From the NCBI GenBank assembly GCA_028875245.1, contig JAPPEU010000073.1:1-64000 (forward strand): 64,000 nt of DNA, given 5' to 3'. Positions within the stretch are counted from its first letter, which is position 1. Each line of letters starts with the position of its first letter. This document shows positions 1 to 9,299 of this stretch, piece by piece. Made by a program: the position numbers and the translations under genes. Source of the stretch: Chloroflexota bacterium. GTDB taxonomy: Bacteria; Chloroflexota; Anaerolineae; Aggregatilineales; Phototrophicaceae. The notes under the pieces were generated by a model. That model saw only the letters and a program-made list of their open reading frames with translations. It had not been told where the DNA came from and searched no databases.

Positions 1-21
1 AACTAACTTCATTTAAGGCTG

Positions 22-50
22 TTTTTCAACAGACACTGATAAATCGCCCC
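22..50. repeat. Solo end of a TIR element (family 3)
   Basis: The stretch resembles the right terminus of the inverted-repeat element at 23072-23365: both contain TTTTCAACAGAC followed by a short A/T-rich stretch and TCGCCCCTAC. No matching left end is visible inside the window, so it is either a decayed copy or the rest lies upstream of base 1. Confidence 0.4.
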
Positions 51-110
51 TACAAGGCGCGTCCGCTACTGGCTGATTCTATTGCAGCGAAGTCCAAATG
101 ATAGTTCTGT

Positions 111-133
111 GCGGGCGGGCCGCTGGCTCGCCC
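111..133. repeat. REP-like hairpin repeat
   Basis: Single copy of the GCGGGCG-G-CCGCTGG-CTCGCCC hairpin that recurs across the window. The neighbouring short open frames from 98 to 337 run through this repeat and through the tRNA and are not regarded as genes. Confidence 0.6.
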
Positions 134-275
134 ATACACACGCACGATGTGAAACAATTCCAACCGTTATTCGACGGCAAAGACGGGACTCTCGCCACGC
201 TCTATTTCCTCAGTAAGCAAAATGGACTGCTCCAAGGCAGTCCTGTATTTCTATATGCGCCATTTGAGACCTCAG

Positions 276-348
276 CGCTCCAGGCAGGATTCGAACCTGC
301 GACACTTGGTTTAGGAAACCAATGCTCTATCCCCTGAGCTACTGGAGC
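276..348 (-). tRNA. tRNA-Arg (anticodon CCT)
   Basis: On the minus strand a 73-nt cloverleaf can be folded: 7-bp acceptor stem GCTCCAG/CTGGAGC, D arm GCTC...GAGC, anticodon stem TTGGT/ACCAA around loop TTCCTAA (anticodon CCT, decoding AGG), 5-nt variable loop, T arm GCAGG-TTCGAAT-CCTGC, discriminator G. CCA is not encoded, so it must be added by tRNA nucleotidyltransferase. No tRNA neighbour is present. Confidence 0.95.
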
Positions 349-741
349 TTTTTTGACCGCTCATGCCGGGCATGCCATCGCCGCGCGCCGTCTCCAAACT
401 CGACGCATCCTCGCTATAGAGACGCTTGTCCGCCGCGCCGCCTCCGCGACAGGCTGATTATAGCAGACAAAGCGCCGCGCTCAATCCATTGGCGGCCGGG
501 ATCGCGGGCGAATCAACGCGGGGGCGACGACCGCAAAAAAGCACAGACCGCGCCAAAAAACTGATAGTGACATTTTGCACAATATGGGTTAAACTCAATA
601 ATAATCATGGTTAAAGTTATGAGGATTCGCTAGCAAGTCATGGCAGTTTGCGCTACTATGGCGTAAGATAAGCAAAAGAAATTCAATTCTCAGTTGCGAG
701 ATCGTTCTTTTCTACGGTCGAAACGACTAAGGAGAAGTCAA
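349..741. other. Gene-free stretch upstream of the ferredoxin
   Basis: No convincing coding frame. The first half is GC-rich spacer; the second half turns A/T-rich and holds a possible promoter for the ferredoxin at 575-604 (listed separately). No repeat of the window's families was recognised here. Confidence 0.6.
575..604 (+). promoter_or_regulatory. Possible sigma70-type promoter for the ferredoxin
   Basis: TTGCAC at 575-580 is followed after 18 bases by AATAAT at 599-604 in an otherwise A/T-rich patch. It is the best -35/-10 pair before the ferredoxin start at 742, but the 5' leader would be about 130 nt. Assigned by eye only. Confidence 0.3.
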
Positions 742-1095
742 ATGACCCACATCATCACCAGCTTGTGCCTGCGGGACGGCGCTTGTGTGGAAGTTTGCCC
801 GGTCGAGTGCATCATCGGCGGCAAGCCGGAGAACGAATGGCCCTGGTATTACATCGACCCCGATACCTGCATCGACTGCGGCGCTTGCATTCCCGAATGC
901 CCCTACGAAGCCATCTACGTCGAAGAAGAGACGCCGTCCGAGTACGAGATGATGGAGGGGCAAGAACGCGTACCCCATGACGTCAAGGTGATTATCGAGC
1001 ACGAAGAAGGCGATATCATCGATCTGACGCCTGACATCGCGCCGAATTACGATTTCTTCACGCAAGGTCCGGGCTACGACGCCCTGAATATGTGA
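742..1095 (+). CDS. Dicluster ferredoxin
   Basis: Soluble electron carrier of 117 residues. Two cysteine motifs are visible: Cys9-x5-Cys15-x3-Cys19-Pro followed by Cys23, then CIDCGACIPECP around residues 51-62 (CxxCxxCxxxCP). The second is a canonical 4Fe-4S site; the first lacks the second Cys of CxxC, as in 7Fe ferredoxins of the Azotobacter FdI type, so one 3Fe-4S plus one 4Fe-4S cluster is likely. The C-terminal third is acidic, without further Cys. The start at 742 is chosen over an in-frame codon at 694 because AAGGAGAA at 729-736 is an ideal ribosome binding site and the family begins with M-(T/A)-(H/Y)-I-I. Its redox partner is not identifiable from the neighbours. Confidence 0.93.
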   Translation: MTHIITSLCLRDGACVEVCPVECIIGGKPENEWPWYYIDPDTCIDCGACIPECPYEAIYVEEETPSEYEMMEGQERVPHDVKVIIEHEEGDIIDLTPDIAPNYDFFTQGPGYDALNM

Positions 1096-1198
1096 CCGAC
1101 TGCGGAACCAACGGGTTCGTCCGGCGCCCTGGCCGGCGAACGCTGACTGTCCCTCCGCCGCGCTCCAACTGACAGCGCCAGGAGCCGGGGGAGGGATT

Positions 1199-2083
1199 TC
1201 ATTTTGCCGGCGCGCGCCGCCGCGGCGAGATCATCCCCGTCACCAGCCCCACGCTGAAGAGCACGACAAGCAAGCCGATAATCATGCCCGGGCTGATGCT
1301 TTCCCGAAGTAGAAGCGCGCCCCAGATGAGACCGAACACCGGGATGAGCAGCGTCACCGTCAGCGCCTGGAGCGGCCCCGCGCTGATGACCAGATAATAA
1401 TAAAGTTGATAGGCGAAGGCGGTGCACAAGACCACCAGCGCCAGCGTCGCCAAAATGGCAACTGGCGAGACCTCGCCCAGCGGCAGATCGGCGGTCGAAA
1501 CCGGCGCCAGGATAAAAGCGGCGTAGAGCAATTGACCGGTCGAAAGCGACAGATTGTTGAAGCCGGCAAAAGTGCGCTTGGCGTAGACGCCGCCGGTCGC
1601 GTAGCTCAAGGTTGCGATCAGCAGCGCGGCGGTCGCGGCCAGCACATCCGCGTCGAGGGCCATCGGGCTGCCGCCGACGGTGATTGACACGCCGACGATG
1701 CCGAGGCTTGCGCCGATCAGTTTGTAGGGCGTCAGCGCTTCGCCCAGGCCGACCGCCGCCACAAATGCCGTGAAGAGCGGCGTCGTCGACATGAGGATGG
1801 CCGCCATCGAACCGGTGACGGTCAGCTCGGCCCAGGCGATCAGCGTGAAGGGCAGCGCCGAGCCCAGAAACCCGAGGACCAGAAACTGACGCCAATAGCC
1901 GCGGATATTCAGCGGAATGCGGCGCAATCGGGCGTAAACCAGCAGTATCGCCGCGGTGAAAGCGGCGCGGATGAACATCAGCATGACCGGCCCGACAGGC
2001 TCGACCGCCACGCGAATGAAGATATAGGACGCGCCCCAGAGCGCGCCGAGGGCGAAGAGGGCTGCCAGCTGCTTGAGCGACAA
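1199..2083 (-). CDS. EamA/DMT-family transporter
   Basis: Inner-membrane permease of the drug/metabolite superfamily with two EamA repeats of five helices; 294 residues, the normal length. The N-terminal GALWGASYIFIRVA matches the family's first-helix signature (G-x-x-W-G-x-x-F), and the second repeat starts near residue 150 (ALLIATLSYATGGVYAKR). Substrate unknown; relatives export amino acids or metabolites. The start is a TTG at 2083: AGGAG lies 8 bases before it, the protein then begins LSLKQLAALFALGAL with no extra tail, whereas the longest frame adds about 100 low-complexity residues reading through the divergent neighbour's promoter. It is divergent from the protease gene at 2265. Confidence 0.88.
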   Translation of the reverse strand: MSLKQLAALFALGALWGASYIFIRVAVEPVGPVMLMFIRAAFTAAILLVYARLRRIPLNIRGYWRQFLVLGFLGSALPFTLIAWAELTVTGSMAAILMSTTPLFTAFVAAVGLGEALTPYKLIGASLGIVGVSITVGGSPMALDADVLAATAALLIATLSYATGGVYAKRTFAGFNNLSLSTGQLLYAAFILAPVSTADLPLGEVSPVAILATLALVVLCTAFAYQLYYYLVISAGPLQALTVTLLIPVFGLIWGALLLRESISPGMIIGLLVVLFSVGLVTGMISPRRRAPAK

Positions 2084-2264
2084 AGAATGATCTCCTGATA
2101 TTGGAACTGCCGCCATTCTAGCATAGGCAAACTTGCCGAAACGCTCCGTATCTTGCGCGAACCTGCCCATTCGGCCAGGCCGGCGCCGCCCAAAAGCGCG
2201 ATGTGGCAGGCGGACGGCTGCTGGCAGAATGGTCCCAAGGCAACGACAGAAAAAGGAGCGAATC

Positions 2265-3254
2265 GTGGCAAATGTATTGGAACAGCTATCGCAGGAAATG
2301 GCGGACCTGGTCGAAGGCGCTGCCGAAAGCGTCCTGCGGGTGGAGGCGCGGCGGCGGCTGCCGGCGACTGGCATTGCCTGGTCGGACAATTTGATCGTCG
2401 CCGCCCATCATGCGGTGGAGTTTGAAGATGACATCAGCGTCGGCACGGCGGACGGCCAGCGTCTGTCCGCGGCGCTGCTCGGGCGCGACCCTCGTTTGGA
2501 TCTGGCGCTCTTGAAGGTTGATGCGAGCCTGAAACCGGCCAATTGGGCGGAGCATGATGAATTGCGGGCGGGCCAACTGGCGCTGGCCCTCGGGCGTCCG
2601 CGGCAGAAGATCCGCGCCTCGATGGGTATCGTCACCGGCCTGGTGGGCGCGGCCGATGCCAAACGTCAGATCAAGCGCATGAAGGCGCAGTTTTGGAAGG
2701 GAGAAAAGAAGCAATGGAAGGGGCGAAAATGGCGCAAGCGGCTGGCTTGGGAAGGCGGCGGCTGGCCCCTGGCCCTCGCCGGCGGGGTCATCCTCAGCGA
2801 TGTCACCATGTACCCCGGTTTCTCCGGCGGCCCCCTGCTCGGCGTCGATGGAAGCGTCTACGGCATGAATACATCGGGCTTCCCCGGCGGGGCCAGCACG
2901 GCGATTCCACTTGGCTCAATCCGCAAGTCCGTTGCCGCCCTGCTGGCCACGGGCAAGATTCAAACCGGCTACCTCGGCATCGGCGTCCAGACGGCGCAGC
3001 TGCCGGATGGAGTCGCCGCCGCGCTCGGTCAAGAGGCCGGTTTGCTCATCGTCTCCATTGAAGCGGGCAGCCCGGCGGCCGCGGCCGGACTCCTGGTTGG
3101 CGACATTCTGACCGCGCTGGGCGGGGAAGCCATTGAGCATGTCGACGAGCTGCAAGTGCTGCTCACGCGGCTGGATGTTGGCGGCGAAACCGCTACTCAG
3201 TTCGCGCGCGGCGGCGAGGTCCAGGCGGGCAGCGTCGTCATCGGGGAGCGTTAG
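2265..3254 (+). CDS. HtrA-like S1C serine protease with PDZ domain
   Basis: 329-residue trypsin-like protease of the DegP/HtrA group. The catalytic triad can be placed: His49 (IVAAHHAV), Asp79 (LDLALLKVD) and Ser187 (PGFSGGPLLG). A single PDZ domain follows (about 230-325; GYLGIGV...GLLIVSIEAGSPAAAAGLLVGD). Two features are unusual: no signal peptide or membrane anchor, so it is predicted cytoplasmic or exported otherwise, and a Lys/Arg/Trp-rich insertion (about residues 134-160) in the protease domain. Start is GTG at 2265 with AAGGAG 7 bases upstream. Probable role in protein quality control. Confidence 0.88.
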   Translation: MANVLEQLSQEMADLVEGAAESVLRVEARRRLPATGIAWSDNLIVAAHHAVEFEDDISVGTADGQRLSAALLGRDPRLDLALLKVDASLKPANWAEHDELRAGQLALALGRPRQKIRASMGIVTGLVGAADAKRQIKRMKAQFWKGEKKQWKGRKWRKRLAWEGGGWPLALAGGVILSDVTMYPGFSGGPLLGVDGSVYGMNTSGFPGGASTAIPLGSIRKSVAALLATGKIQTGYLGIGVQTAQLPDGVAAALGQEAGLLIVSIEAGSPAAAAGLLVGDILTALGGEAIEHVDELQVLLTRLDVGGETATQFARGGEVQAGSVVIGER

Positions 3255-3278
3255 GGGCGAGTCACCGCCTCGCCCCTA
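3252..3278. terminator. REP-like hairpin between convergent genes
   Basis: A perfect 10-bp stem (TAGGGGCGAG / CTCGCCCCTA) with a 7-nt loop begins in the stop codon of the protease gene and ends 18 bases before the stop of the convergent NHL protein. It is a copy of the dispersed hairpin family and may act as a bidirectional terminator; there is no T-tract, so rho-independent termination is not assured. Confidence 0.5.
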
Positions 3279-3296
3279 GGAAGTCATACAGATGAT

Positions 3297-5315
3297 CTAC
3301 AAATCCGGCGCGCTGATTTCGCGGCGCAGCGTCACATCTGACCTGGCGCTGTCGCCGGCCCCTTCATAAGGAATGATCCATTGCACGGTCTCGATGAAGC
3401 AGAGCGCCTCCGCCCCTTCGCGGCAATAGTAAAGCGTCAAGTCGGCTGTGAACTGACCTGCGCCCTCCGCCCATTCGACGGGCAGGCTGATCTCGCTCGC
3501 GTCGACGACCCCCGATGAAACGGAACCGTCGCTCGAGCTCACTTCGAGCAGGCTGTCGATCAGCGGATTGATCTTGAAATCAGCGGGGAAAGCCAACTGC
3601 AGACTGATACTGCCCTGTCCGGGCGCCAGCCGCTGCGTCTCCAGCTCGACGCGCGCCTCATCGGCGCGGTTGCCGCCCAGCAGGGTGAGCGCCTGCGCGT
3701 CAATGACCAAGGCTTCGGGATTGCGGAATTCGAGCGTGTCGACGATGCCGGCTTCGAGATCAATCGCGCGAATGACATGGTTGTTGGTATCGGCCACATA
3801 GAGGATGCCATCGGCGTAACTGATGCCGCCGGGCTCGTCAAATTCGGCGACCGAGGTGTCGCCATCGGCATAGCCGCCAAGGCCGCCCAAACCGAAAGCC
3901 CTATGGGTGGCGCTCTCGCCGGCCCGAATCAGCTTGATGCGGCTGTTGTAGGTGTCGGCGATGTAGATGTCGCCGTCGGGGCCGCCTTCCACGCCCAGGG
4001 CGTGCTGCAAGCGATTCTGGCCCAGCTCGCCGTCAATATCGCCGTACTCGAAGAGATGGTTGTTGCTGGTGCCGGAGACAACCGTGACCAGGTCTAGCTC
4101 GAAATCGGCCAGGCGGATGGTGCTCGATTCGCTGTCGGCGAAATATAGCTTGCCCTCGCCGGCGTAATAGAGCCCGCTCGGCTGCGCCAGCTCGCTATCC
4201 GCCAGCGCCACGTCGTTCAGATTCGCCTCTCGCCCGTTGCCGACCGATGGATAAAGAACGCCCGCCTCCGGCTCGTAGATGTACAGCTGATGCGTGCCGG
4301 CCATAGCGATATGCAGGCGCCCGCCGTCGTCAAATTCAAGGTCCCAAGGGCTGCGCAGGCTCACGCTGAGCGGATCCGTGATTGGCAGGCCAAAGGGCAA
4401 ACGCTGCCGCCCCATGACGCCATTGCCGGCGACGGTCGAAACCTTGCGCTCCGCCAGGTTTGCGACGCGTATGGCGTGGCTGTTCACATCGGCGATGTAG
4501 AGCAGGTCGCCGGCCAGCGCCATGCCCTGCGGCTTGTCAAAGGTCGCGCTTTCGAAATCGCCGTCATCCGCCCCGCGCGCCGAAGACCCGATGATATCCA
4601 GCACTTCATGCGTCATCAGGTCGGCGATGACGAGGCGGTTGTGGCTGCTGTCGGCGATGAAGAGCCGCCCGCCGGCAGCGTCCGCCAGCACCTTGCCGGG
4701 ATAGAGCAGCGGCGTGCCCGGATCGCCCGCGCCCTCCAAAGCCAGCTCGAGCGGCGTCCGGTCGATGATGCCGGCGTCGATGTCATCGTAGTATTCGATC
4801 ATGCCGGAGAGATAGTTGTCAAAGGCTTCGAAGGGGATCTCGCCCGACTGCCGGATGACCCAGTAACCGCGCGGGTCGACAACGGCGATGGTGGGCCAGG
4901 CGCGCGCGCCGTAACTGCCCCAGACATCAAAATCCTTGTCATTGATGACCGGGTGGTGGATGCCGTAACGCTGCACGATCTGGCGCAGGTTTTCGGTCTG
5001 GCCTTCGTTTTCAAACTTGGCCGAATGCACGCCAATGACGACGACTTCCTCGGCGTATTTCTTTTCCACCTGCTCCAGCACGGGAATCACATGCAAGCAG
5101 TTGATGCAGCCATAGGTCCAGAAGTCGAAGATGACGATCTTGCCGACAAGACCGCTCATGGTCAGCGGGTTGTCGATGTTGATCCAGTCCAGGTGGGTTG
5201 GGAATTCGGGGGCGAGGACCTCGCCTTCGAACAATTCTTTGGGCGTTCGCTGCGCCTGGATGACGCCGCCCAGCGTCAATAGCGCGAGCGCCAGCAAAAG
5301 CGACAGTCTTTTCAT
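3297..5315 (-). CDS. Secreted thioredoxin-like/NHL-repeat protein
   Basis: 672 residues. Residues 1-21 form a signal peptide ending in AQA/Q. Residues about 25-170 are a TlpA/AhpC-like thioredoxin domain with redox motif Cys70-Ile-Asn-Cys73. From about 200 to 540 there are NHL beta-propeller repeats (recurrent GDLLYIADVNSHAIRV, GDIYIADTYNSRIK, GILYVADTNNHVIRAI). The C-terminal 110 residues look like a beta-sandwich. This architecture matches the NHLRC2 group (thioredoxin fused to NHL propeller). It probably acts outside the membrane; the redox substrate is unknown. Neighbours give no operon partner. Confidence 0.87.
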   Translation of the reverse strand: MKRLSLLLALALLTLGGVIQAQRTPKELFEGEVLAPEFPTHLDWINIDNPLTMSGLVGKIVIFDFWTYGCINCLHVIPVLEQVEKKYAEEVVVIGVHSAKFENEGQTENLRQIVQRYGIHHPVINDKDFDVWGSYGARAWPTIAVVDPRGYWVIRQSGEIPFEAFDNYLSGMIEYYDDIDAGIIDRTPLELALEGAGDPGTPLLYPGKVLADAAGGRLFIADSSHNRLVIADLMTHEVLDIIGSSARGADDGDFESATFDKPQGMALAGDLLYIADVNSHAIRVANLAERKVSTVAGNGVMGRQRLPFGLPITDPLSVSLRSPWDLEFDDGGRLHIAMAGTHQLYIYEPEAGVLYPSVGNGREANLNDVALADSELAQPSGLYYAGEGKLYFADSESSTIRLADFELDLVTVVSGTSNNHLFEYGDIDGELGQNRLQHALGVEGGPDGDIYIADTYNSRIKLIRAGESATHRAFGLGGLGGYADGDTSVAEFDEPGGISYADGILYVADTNNHVIRAIDLEAGIVDTLEFRNPEALVIDAQALTLLGGNRADEARVELETQRLAPGQGSISLQLAFPADFKINPLIDSLLEVSSSDGSVSSGVVDASEISLPVEWAEGAGQFTADLTLYYCREGAEALCFIETVQWIIPYEGAGDSARSDVTLRREISAPDL

Positions 5316-5470
5316 CGTGCCTGTCCTCCCATATTCAAAAGGAGAGCATATTGCCTATGCTCTCAGTTGGTTTCCAGTAGATTCAGCTTAGGGCGCAAAG
5401 CTAAAGGCGATGTAACGGATTCCTTGCGGCAGTATAACGAACGACGGCAGTCAGCGGGGCAAAGCGCAAG

Positions 5471-6967
5471 TCAGCCATCGCGCAGCCGCTGCAAGAGCGC
5501 GTAACGATTCGCGCGGGCGCAGGGATCCAACTCGTTGGCGAAGAGCGCCAGATCAAACTCGTTGAGAGCGGCTCGATCATCGCCGAGCTGGGCATGCAGC
5601 ATACCCAGTTCGCAGCGCGCATCGTAACGATTCGGGTCTATTTCCAGCCCTTTGAGGAAGGCGTCGCGCGCCAGCTCCCATTCCTGCATGCCGACATAAA
5701 CGCGGGCGTAATGGAAGTAATCATCGACGACGAGCGGCGTCAAAATCGCCAGCATGTCTCGCGCCGCAATGCTGCGGTTTCCGCGGGCGCAGCTGTTTTG
5801 CGGGTCCTGCTGCAAGATGAAGTCGAATTGCTCCAGGGCGCTGCGGTAATGCGCCCACTCGCTGTAAATCATGCCGAGGCGGCAGCGCGCGTCCAGGTGC
5901 AGCGGGTCCTGCTCCAAAGCCGCGAGGAAGGTGTTGGCGGCAATGTAGAGATTGCCGGCCGCCATATAACGCAGGCCCTCCGCGTATTCCGCTTCCCCGG
6001 CTGAAGCGCGGGTCCGCGCGGCATTCGCATTTTCGCTCAGAGCCGGCTCGGCCAGCGGCGTCTTCATTTGTGGCGCCTCGCTTTGACAATAATCGCCCAG
6101 CCGCTCGCGGATCAGGAAGGTGAACTGCGCATAAGAGGCGGCATAATCGCCCTGCTCGTGATACAGGCGCCCCAATTCACAGCGCAGATCAACGCGGGTC
6201 GGATCTTGCTTGAGCGCCTCTTGCAACTTCCCGATGGAATCGCTGCCCTCGGCTTGCCGCGCCGCGCCGCCGCGCGCGCCCTGGCTCGTCCAAATTACAG
6301 CCAGGACGGTCCGCTGGTATTCATGTCCCGGCGGCAGATACTCGCCGGTTTCAGCCGGATCGGGGGATGTCAGCGTCAAGCCGCGCAGCGCCTCTTCATC
6401 GACCAGCTTGCGCGCGTCTTCGCCCAGCAAGACGATAAGCAAGTCTTCGTCTTCGGCACGATCGGCGGCGCGTTCAGCGGCGCGTTCAGCGCGATCGAAA
6501 TAATGCTTCGCCTCATGCGTTTCGCCGTGGTCAATGTGAATCCTGCCCATTCGATAGAGGGCATCGACATGCGTCGGCTCCTGCAGCAGCGCGCAGTGCA
6601 GGTGAATTTGCGCCCGGATTTCATTGCCGGCCTCATGCGCTTCCGCGCCTAACTGCGCGTGATCTTGCGCCGGATCGCAAGCTGTCGCATTTGCCGGGCC
6701 GTCGACGCGCGACCAGGCGGAAGACGCGCTGGCGATGTCTTCGTAGACGTTTTCAATCAGCAGCGGGATGATGGCGTCATCCGGGTCCTCCAGCTGGGCG
6801 CAGCGGTAGTGCGCCAGGGCGCGCGCGAAATCGCCCATATCATGCAGCTGCACGGCGCGGGCGTAATTGGAAAAGCTGAAATCGCAATCCGTTTGCGCCT
6901 GCGCGAAAGGCAAGGCGCTGAAAATGAGGGGGAAAAGCAATGCAAAAAACAGAAAACGTCTAAACAT
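5471..6967 (-). CDS. Secreted tetratricopeptide-repeat protein
   Basis: 498 residues with a signal peptide (RRFLFFALLFPLIFSALPFAQA) and many TPR units of about 34 residues, recognisable from the repeated pattern A-x-x-x-F-x-x-A-L-x-x-D-P-x-x-x-D-A-R-C-x-L-G (for example EQDPLHLDARCRLGMIYSEW and EIDPNRYDARCELGMLHAQL). Each repeat often carries a Cys at the same position, which is unusual. The start at 6967 (ATG) directly precedes the signal peptide; a TTG at 6994 would add nine polar residues. Role: protein-protein interaction scaffold in the cell envelope; partners unknown. Confidence 0.8.
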   Translation of the reverse strand: MFRRFLFFALLFPLIFSALPFAQAQTDCDFSFSNYARAVQLHDMGDFARALAHYRCAQLEDPDDAIIPLLIENVYEDIASASSAWSRVDGPANATACDPAQDHAQLGAEAHEAGNEIRAQIHLHCALLQEPTHVDALYRMGRIHIDHGETHEAKHYFDRAERAAERAADRAEDEDLLIVLLGEDARKLVDEEALRGLTLTSPDPAETGEYLPPGHEYQRTVLAVIWTSQGARGGAARQAEGSDSIGKLQEALKQDPTRVDLRCELGRLYHEQGDYAASYAQFTFLIRERLGDYCQSEAPQMKTPLAEPALSENANAARTRASAGEAEYAEGLRYMAAGNLYIAANTFLAALEQDPLHLDARCRLGMIYSEWAHYRSALEQFDFILQQDPQNSCARGNRSIAARDMLAILTPLVVDDYFHYARVYVGMQEWELARDAFLKGLEIDPNRYDARCELGMLHAQLGDDRAALNEFDLALFANELDPCARANRYALLQRLRDG

Positions 6968-7041
6968 GATCGTTTGTCTTTCGCCAGATTTCAATACATC
7001 TATGTTACTTCCTTTGATTCATTCGCCGCAAGTTATTCGCC

Positions 7042-8943
7042 TCAGCGGGAGAGAAAGAGCTCCGTCAGCGGCGGACGCGGATTGGCGGCGCCGTCGACCA
7101 GTCCATATCCGTTGTGCATGCCCTGGGCCCAGGCGTACCATATCATGGTGGCGATGCGGCCCGGGTATTGCCGCCTGAGGTAGCGGATCATATCTGAGGC
7201 GTAACGGGCGATCTGCCGGGGGTGATCGTTCGGGCGGTCCAGCACCCCCCATTCAGTGATCCAGAGCGGCTTGTCCGGCAAGACTGAGCTGTAAGCCCAG
7301 ACAGATTCGTCGATATGGCCGAACATCGAGTAGTACGGATGGCCACTGACGCCGCGGCCATAGGGATGGAAAGCCAGGCCATCGGGCTTCACATCATGCG
7401 ACAGCCTCGCCAGCATGGTGCGGGCGTAGGCGCTGCCCCGCTGCGGACCGCTGTTGAAGCCGGCGCTGATGATGCGAGCCCTGCTGTCGGCGCTGCGGAT
7501 GGCGCGGTAGACCTGGTCGAACATGAGGCCGTAGTTTTTGGCGGCGAGCCCAACGGAGGCGACCCCGCCAAAGGTATCCGGCTCGTTCCATATCTGCCAG
7601 ACAGCGACCAAATCGCGCTCCGCCCATTGCGCGGCGATCCGTCCCATCATATCGGCGAAACGCTGGATCAGGAGCCGCCATTTGGCATCGGTCATTTGCG
7701 ACCAGGGCCAGAATTCGCTCTGCCCTTCGCCGTAGGTCTGGTGGCTGGTGGTGAAGATGACACGGTAACCGGCTTCGCGGTAGGCTTCGACATGCGGCAG
7801 GTAGCGCTGCAAGGCGGCTTTGATATCTTCCGAGCCACGCCTATTCGACACATTGTAGCCGAAGCGCAGCCAGCCCATATCCCCAAGACGAGAAGCGGCC
7901 GGCGCCCCCAGCGGGTGGAAGGCGTCAAGGTTGACGCCAACGGGATTGACGCCGGGGAAGGCGTCCAGCCCTTCAGGCAGCGTAGTCGCCTCCAAGAACC
8001 AGGCGGCCACATAGCCCTCGACCCCGGTGACAGCGCGTATCTTGAGCCAACTGCCCCGGAAGCCGATCTTCTCGATGGCGCGTCCGTGATGTTCCTGCGG
8101 CTCCAGCAGATGCCAACTGAAGACATGGCCGATGATGGTGCCGTAGGGGCTGGGCAGCTTTCTCACGCGCAAATTGTCGGCCAGGGGACGGGCGCGGAAT
8201 AGGGGGATATAGATGTAGTCGCGCGGGTTCATCACGTTATGCAGCCCACCAAGGCTGAGGCCCCGGTTCGGCGGCTGCTGCACGATGATGCCCAGCCGGG
8301 CGCCGGCTGCTTTCGCGATGACCTGCCCCAGCGCAACTTCATCGCTCCGCGCGACATGGCGATTCTTGACGCCCTCGTATGTCGTCAGCCAGCGCTCGCC
8401 TTCGACGACCGATTCCACCGTGATGCTGGCGCCGACAGCGGTCACCCGGCCGGCCGCCGCGCAGAGAATATCGGCATCTTCATGCGCCGCAATGTCGAGG
8501 CTGCGCCGCAATTCGCCGGCCTCCGCGTCAGTATTGAAGCGCGCCAGCACCGCCAGCGGACGGGCGCTCGTTGGCCACTCAAGCACGAAGCGCTGAAATA
8601 TGTGCTGCGGCTCATTGTCCCGCTCGCCATAGCGGTCGTCATTCTCGACGCGGCGCCGCAGGATGGGCGCGAGCGCTTCCGGCGAATCGACATCGATAAC
8701 ATCAACCATGACGACCGAGGGATACACGCGGCGGATATGGGTCAAGGCTGAATCACGCCACCAGGTCAGCGGCGCCTCGACCGCCGTGACATCGCGGAAG
8801 CGATTTAAGTTGTTGCCGGCTGGCGAGCGCACAACGGCCACGCGCTCGAACTTGGCGAGATAAGGGCGCAAAACCGCCAGCCATTCATGGAAGTTGCGGT
8901 CCGGCAAGACGAATGCGTGGGATATAACGCTGTTTGCGGGCAT
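7042..8943 (-). CDS. Glycoside hydrolase-like protein with SH3b domain
   Basis: 633 residues. The C-terminal 300 residues resemble a clan GH-A TIM barrel (GH5/GH39-like): WQIWNEPDTF supplies the acid/base Glu (about 454) and PLWITEWGVLD the nucleophile Glu (about 564). Residues about 240-315 look like a bacterial SH3 domain (RKLPSPYG...WLKIRAVTGVEGYVAAWFLEA). The first 230 residues (HAFVLPDRNFHEWLAVLRPY...) are of unknown function. No signal peptide is seen, so the enzyme is cytoplasmic or exported unconventionally. Start at 8943 is chosen because TAAGGAAAAC precedes this ATG; upstream in-frame codons lack a site. Substrate cannot be told from sequence. Confidence 0.75.
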   Translation of the reverse strand: MPANSVISHAFVLPDRNFHEWLAVLRPYLAKFERVAVVRSPAGNNLNRFRDVTAVEAPLTWWRDSALTHIRRVYPSVVMVDVIDVDSPEALAPILRRRVENDDRYGERDNEPQHIFQRFVLEWPTSARPLAVLARFNTDAEAGELRRSLDIAAHEDADILCAAAGRVTAVGASITVESVVEGERWLTTYEGVKNRHVARSDEVALGQVIAKAAGARLGIIVQQPPNRGLSLGGLHNVMNPRDYIYIPLFRARPLADNLRVRKLPSPYGTIIGHVFSWHLLEPQEHHGRAIEKIGFRGSWLKIRAVTGVEGYVAAWFLEATTLPEGLDAFPGVNPVGVNLDAFHPLGAPAASRLGDMGWLRFGYNVSNRRGSEDIKAALQRYLPHVEAYREAGYRVIFTTSHQTYGEGQSEFWPWSQMTDAKWRLLIQRFADMMGRIAAQWAERDLVAVWQIWNEPDTFGGVASVGLAAKNYGLMFDQVYRAIRSADSRARIISAGFNSGPQRGSAYARTMLARLSHDVKPDGLAFHPYGRGVSGHPYYSMFGHIDESVWAYSSVLPDKPLWITEWGVLDRPNDHPRQIARYASDMIRYLRRQYPGRIATMIWYAWAQGMHNGYGLVDGAANPRPPLTELFLSR

Positions 8944-9299
8944 GTTTTCCTTAGATTGATTTGTGAGCGTTGATGATTGTGTATTCGCCAGCTCGCCCCC
9001 CATCCCCTTCTCCCACAAGGACAAGACAGGTTAGAAACAACTTGGTATTGGCGACGGGTCAGCCACCGTCTGACCCCTACAGGCAACATTCAGACGAATC
9101 GTTGTAGGGGCGAGGCGATGACTCGCCCAACTCCCGCCGTTTATTGCCAACAGATCTCGCGTGATTCGCGCCGCATTCATACGCGGGCAAATCGCGTATA
9201 ATATATTATATGCCTCTTGCGCCGGACGCGTGTTCGGGGCCGGGCGGCACTTGCGCCTTTGATTGCAGTAGCGGCGCTTGGCGCGGTACGGGAGCGGTC
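8944..9299. other. Divergent intergenic stretch with REP pair
   Basis: Holds a head-to-head REP pair (9056-9128) and a short A/T-rich patch with TATAAT at 9197-9202, a candidate -10 box for the gene at 9300. No coding frame is convincing. Confidence 0.55.
9056..9128. repeat. REP-like hairpin pair
   Basis: Left unit GGGTCAG-CCACCGT-CTGACCCCTACA and right unit TGTAGGGGCGAG-GCGATGA-CTCGCCC form two small hairpins whose outer ends are inverted relative to each other. The left unit is the GGGTCAG variant also seen at 23031-23047. Confidence 0.7.

Noticed and set aside
98..337. 79-codon plus-strand frame over the tRNA
   Set aside because: It reads through a REP repeat and the antisense of the tRNA-Arg gene, has no ribosome site and no family.
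1199..2389. 396-residue version of the first DMT transporter
   Set aside because: The extra N-terminus is low-complexity and antisense to the protease gene's start; the TTG at 2083 has an ideal ribosome site.
4290..5282. 330-codon plus-strand frame
   Set aside because: Antisense to the thioredoxin/NHL gene, which has a signal peptide and recognisable domains; the frame exists because of high GC.
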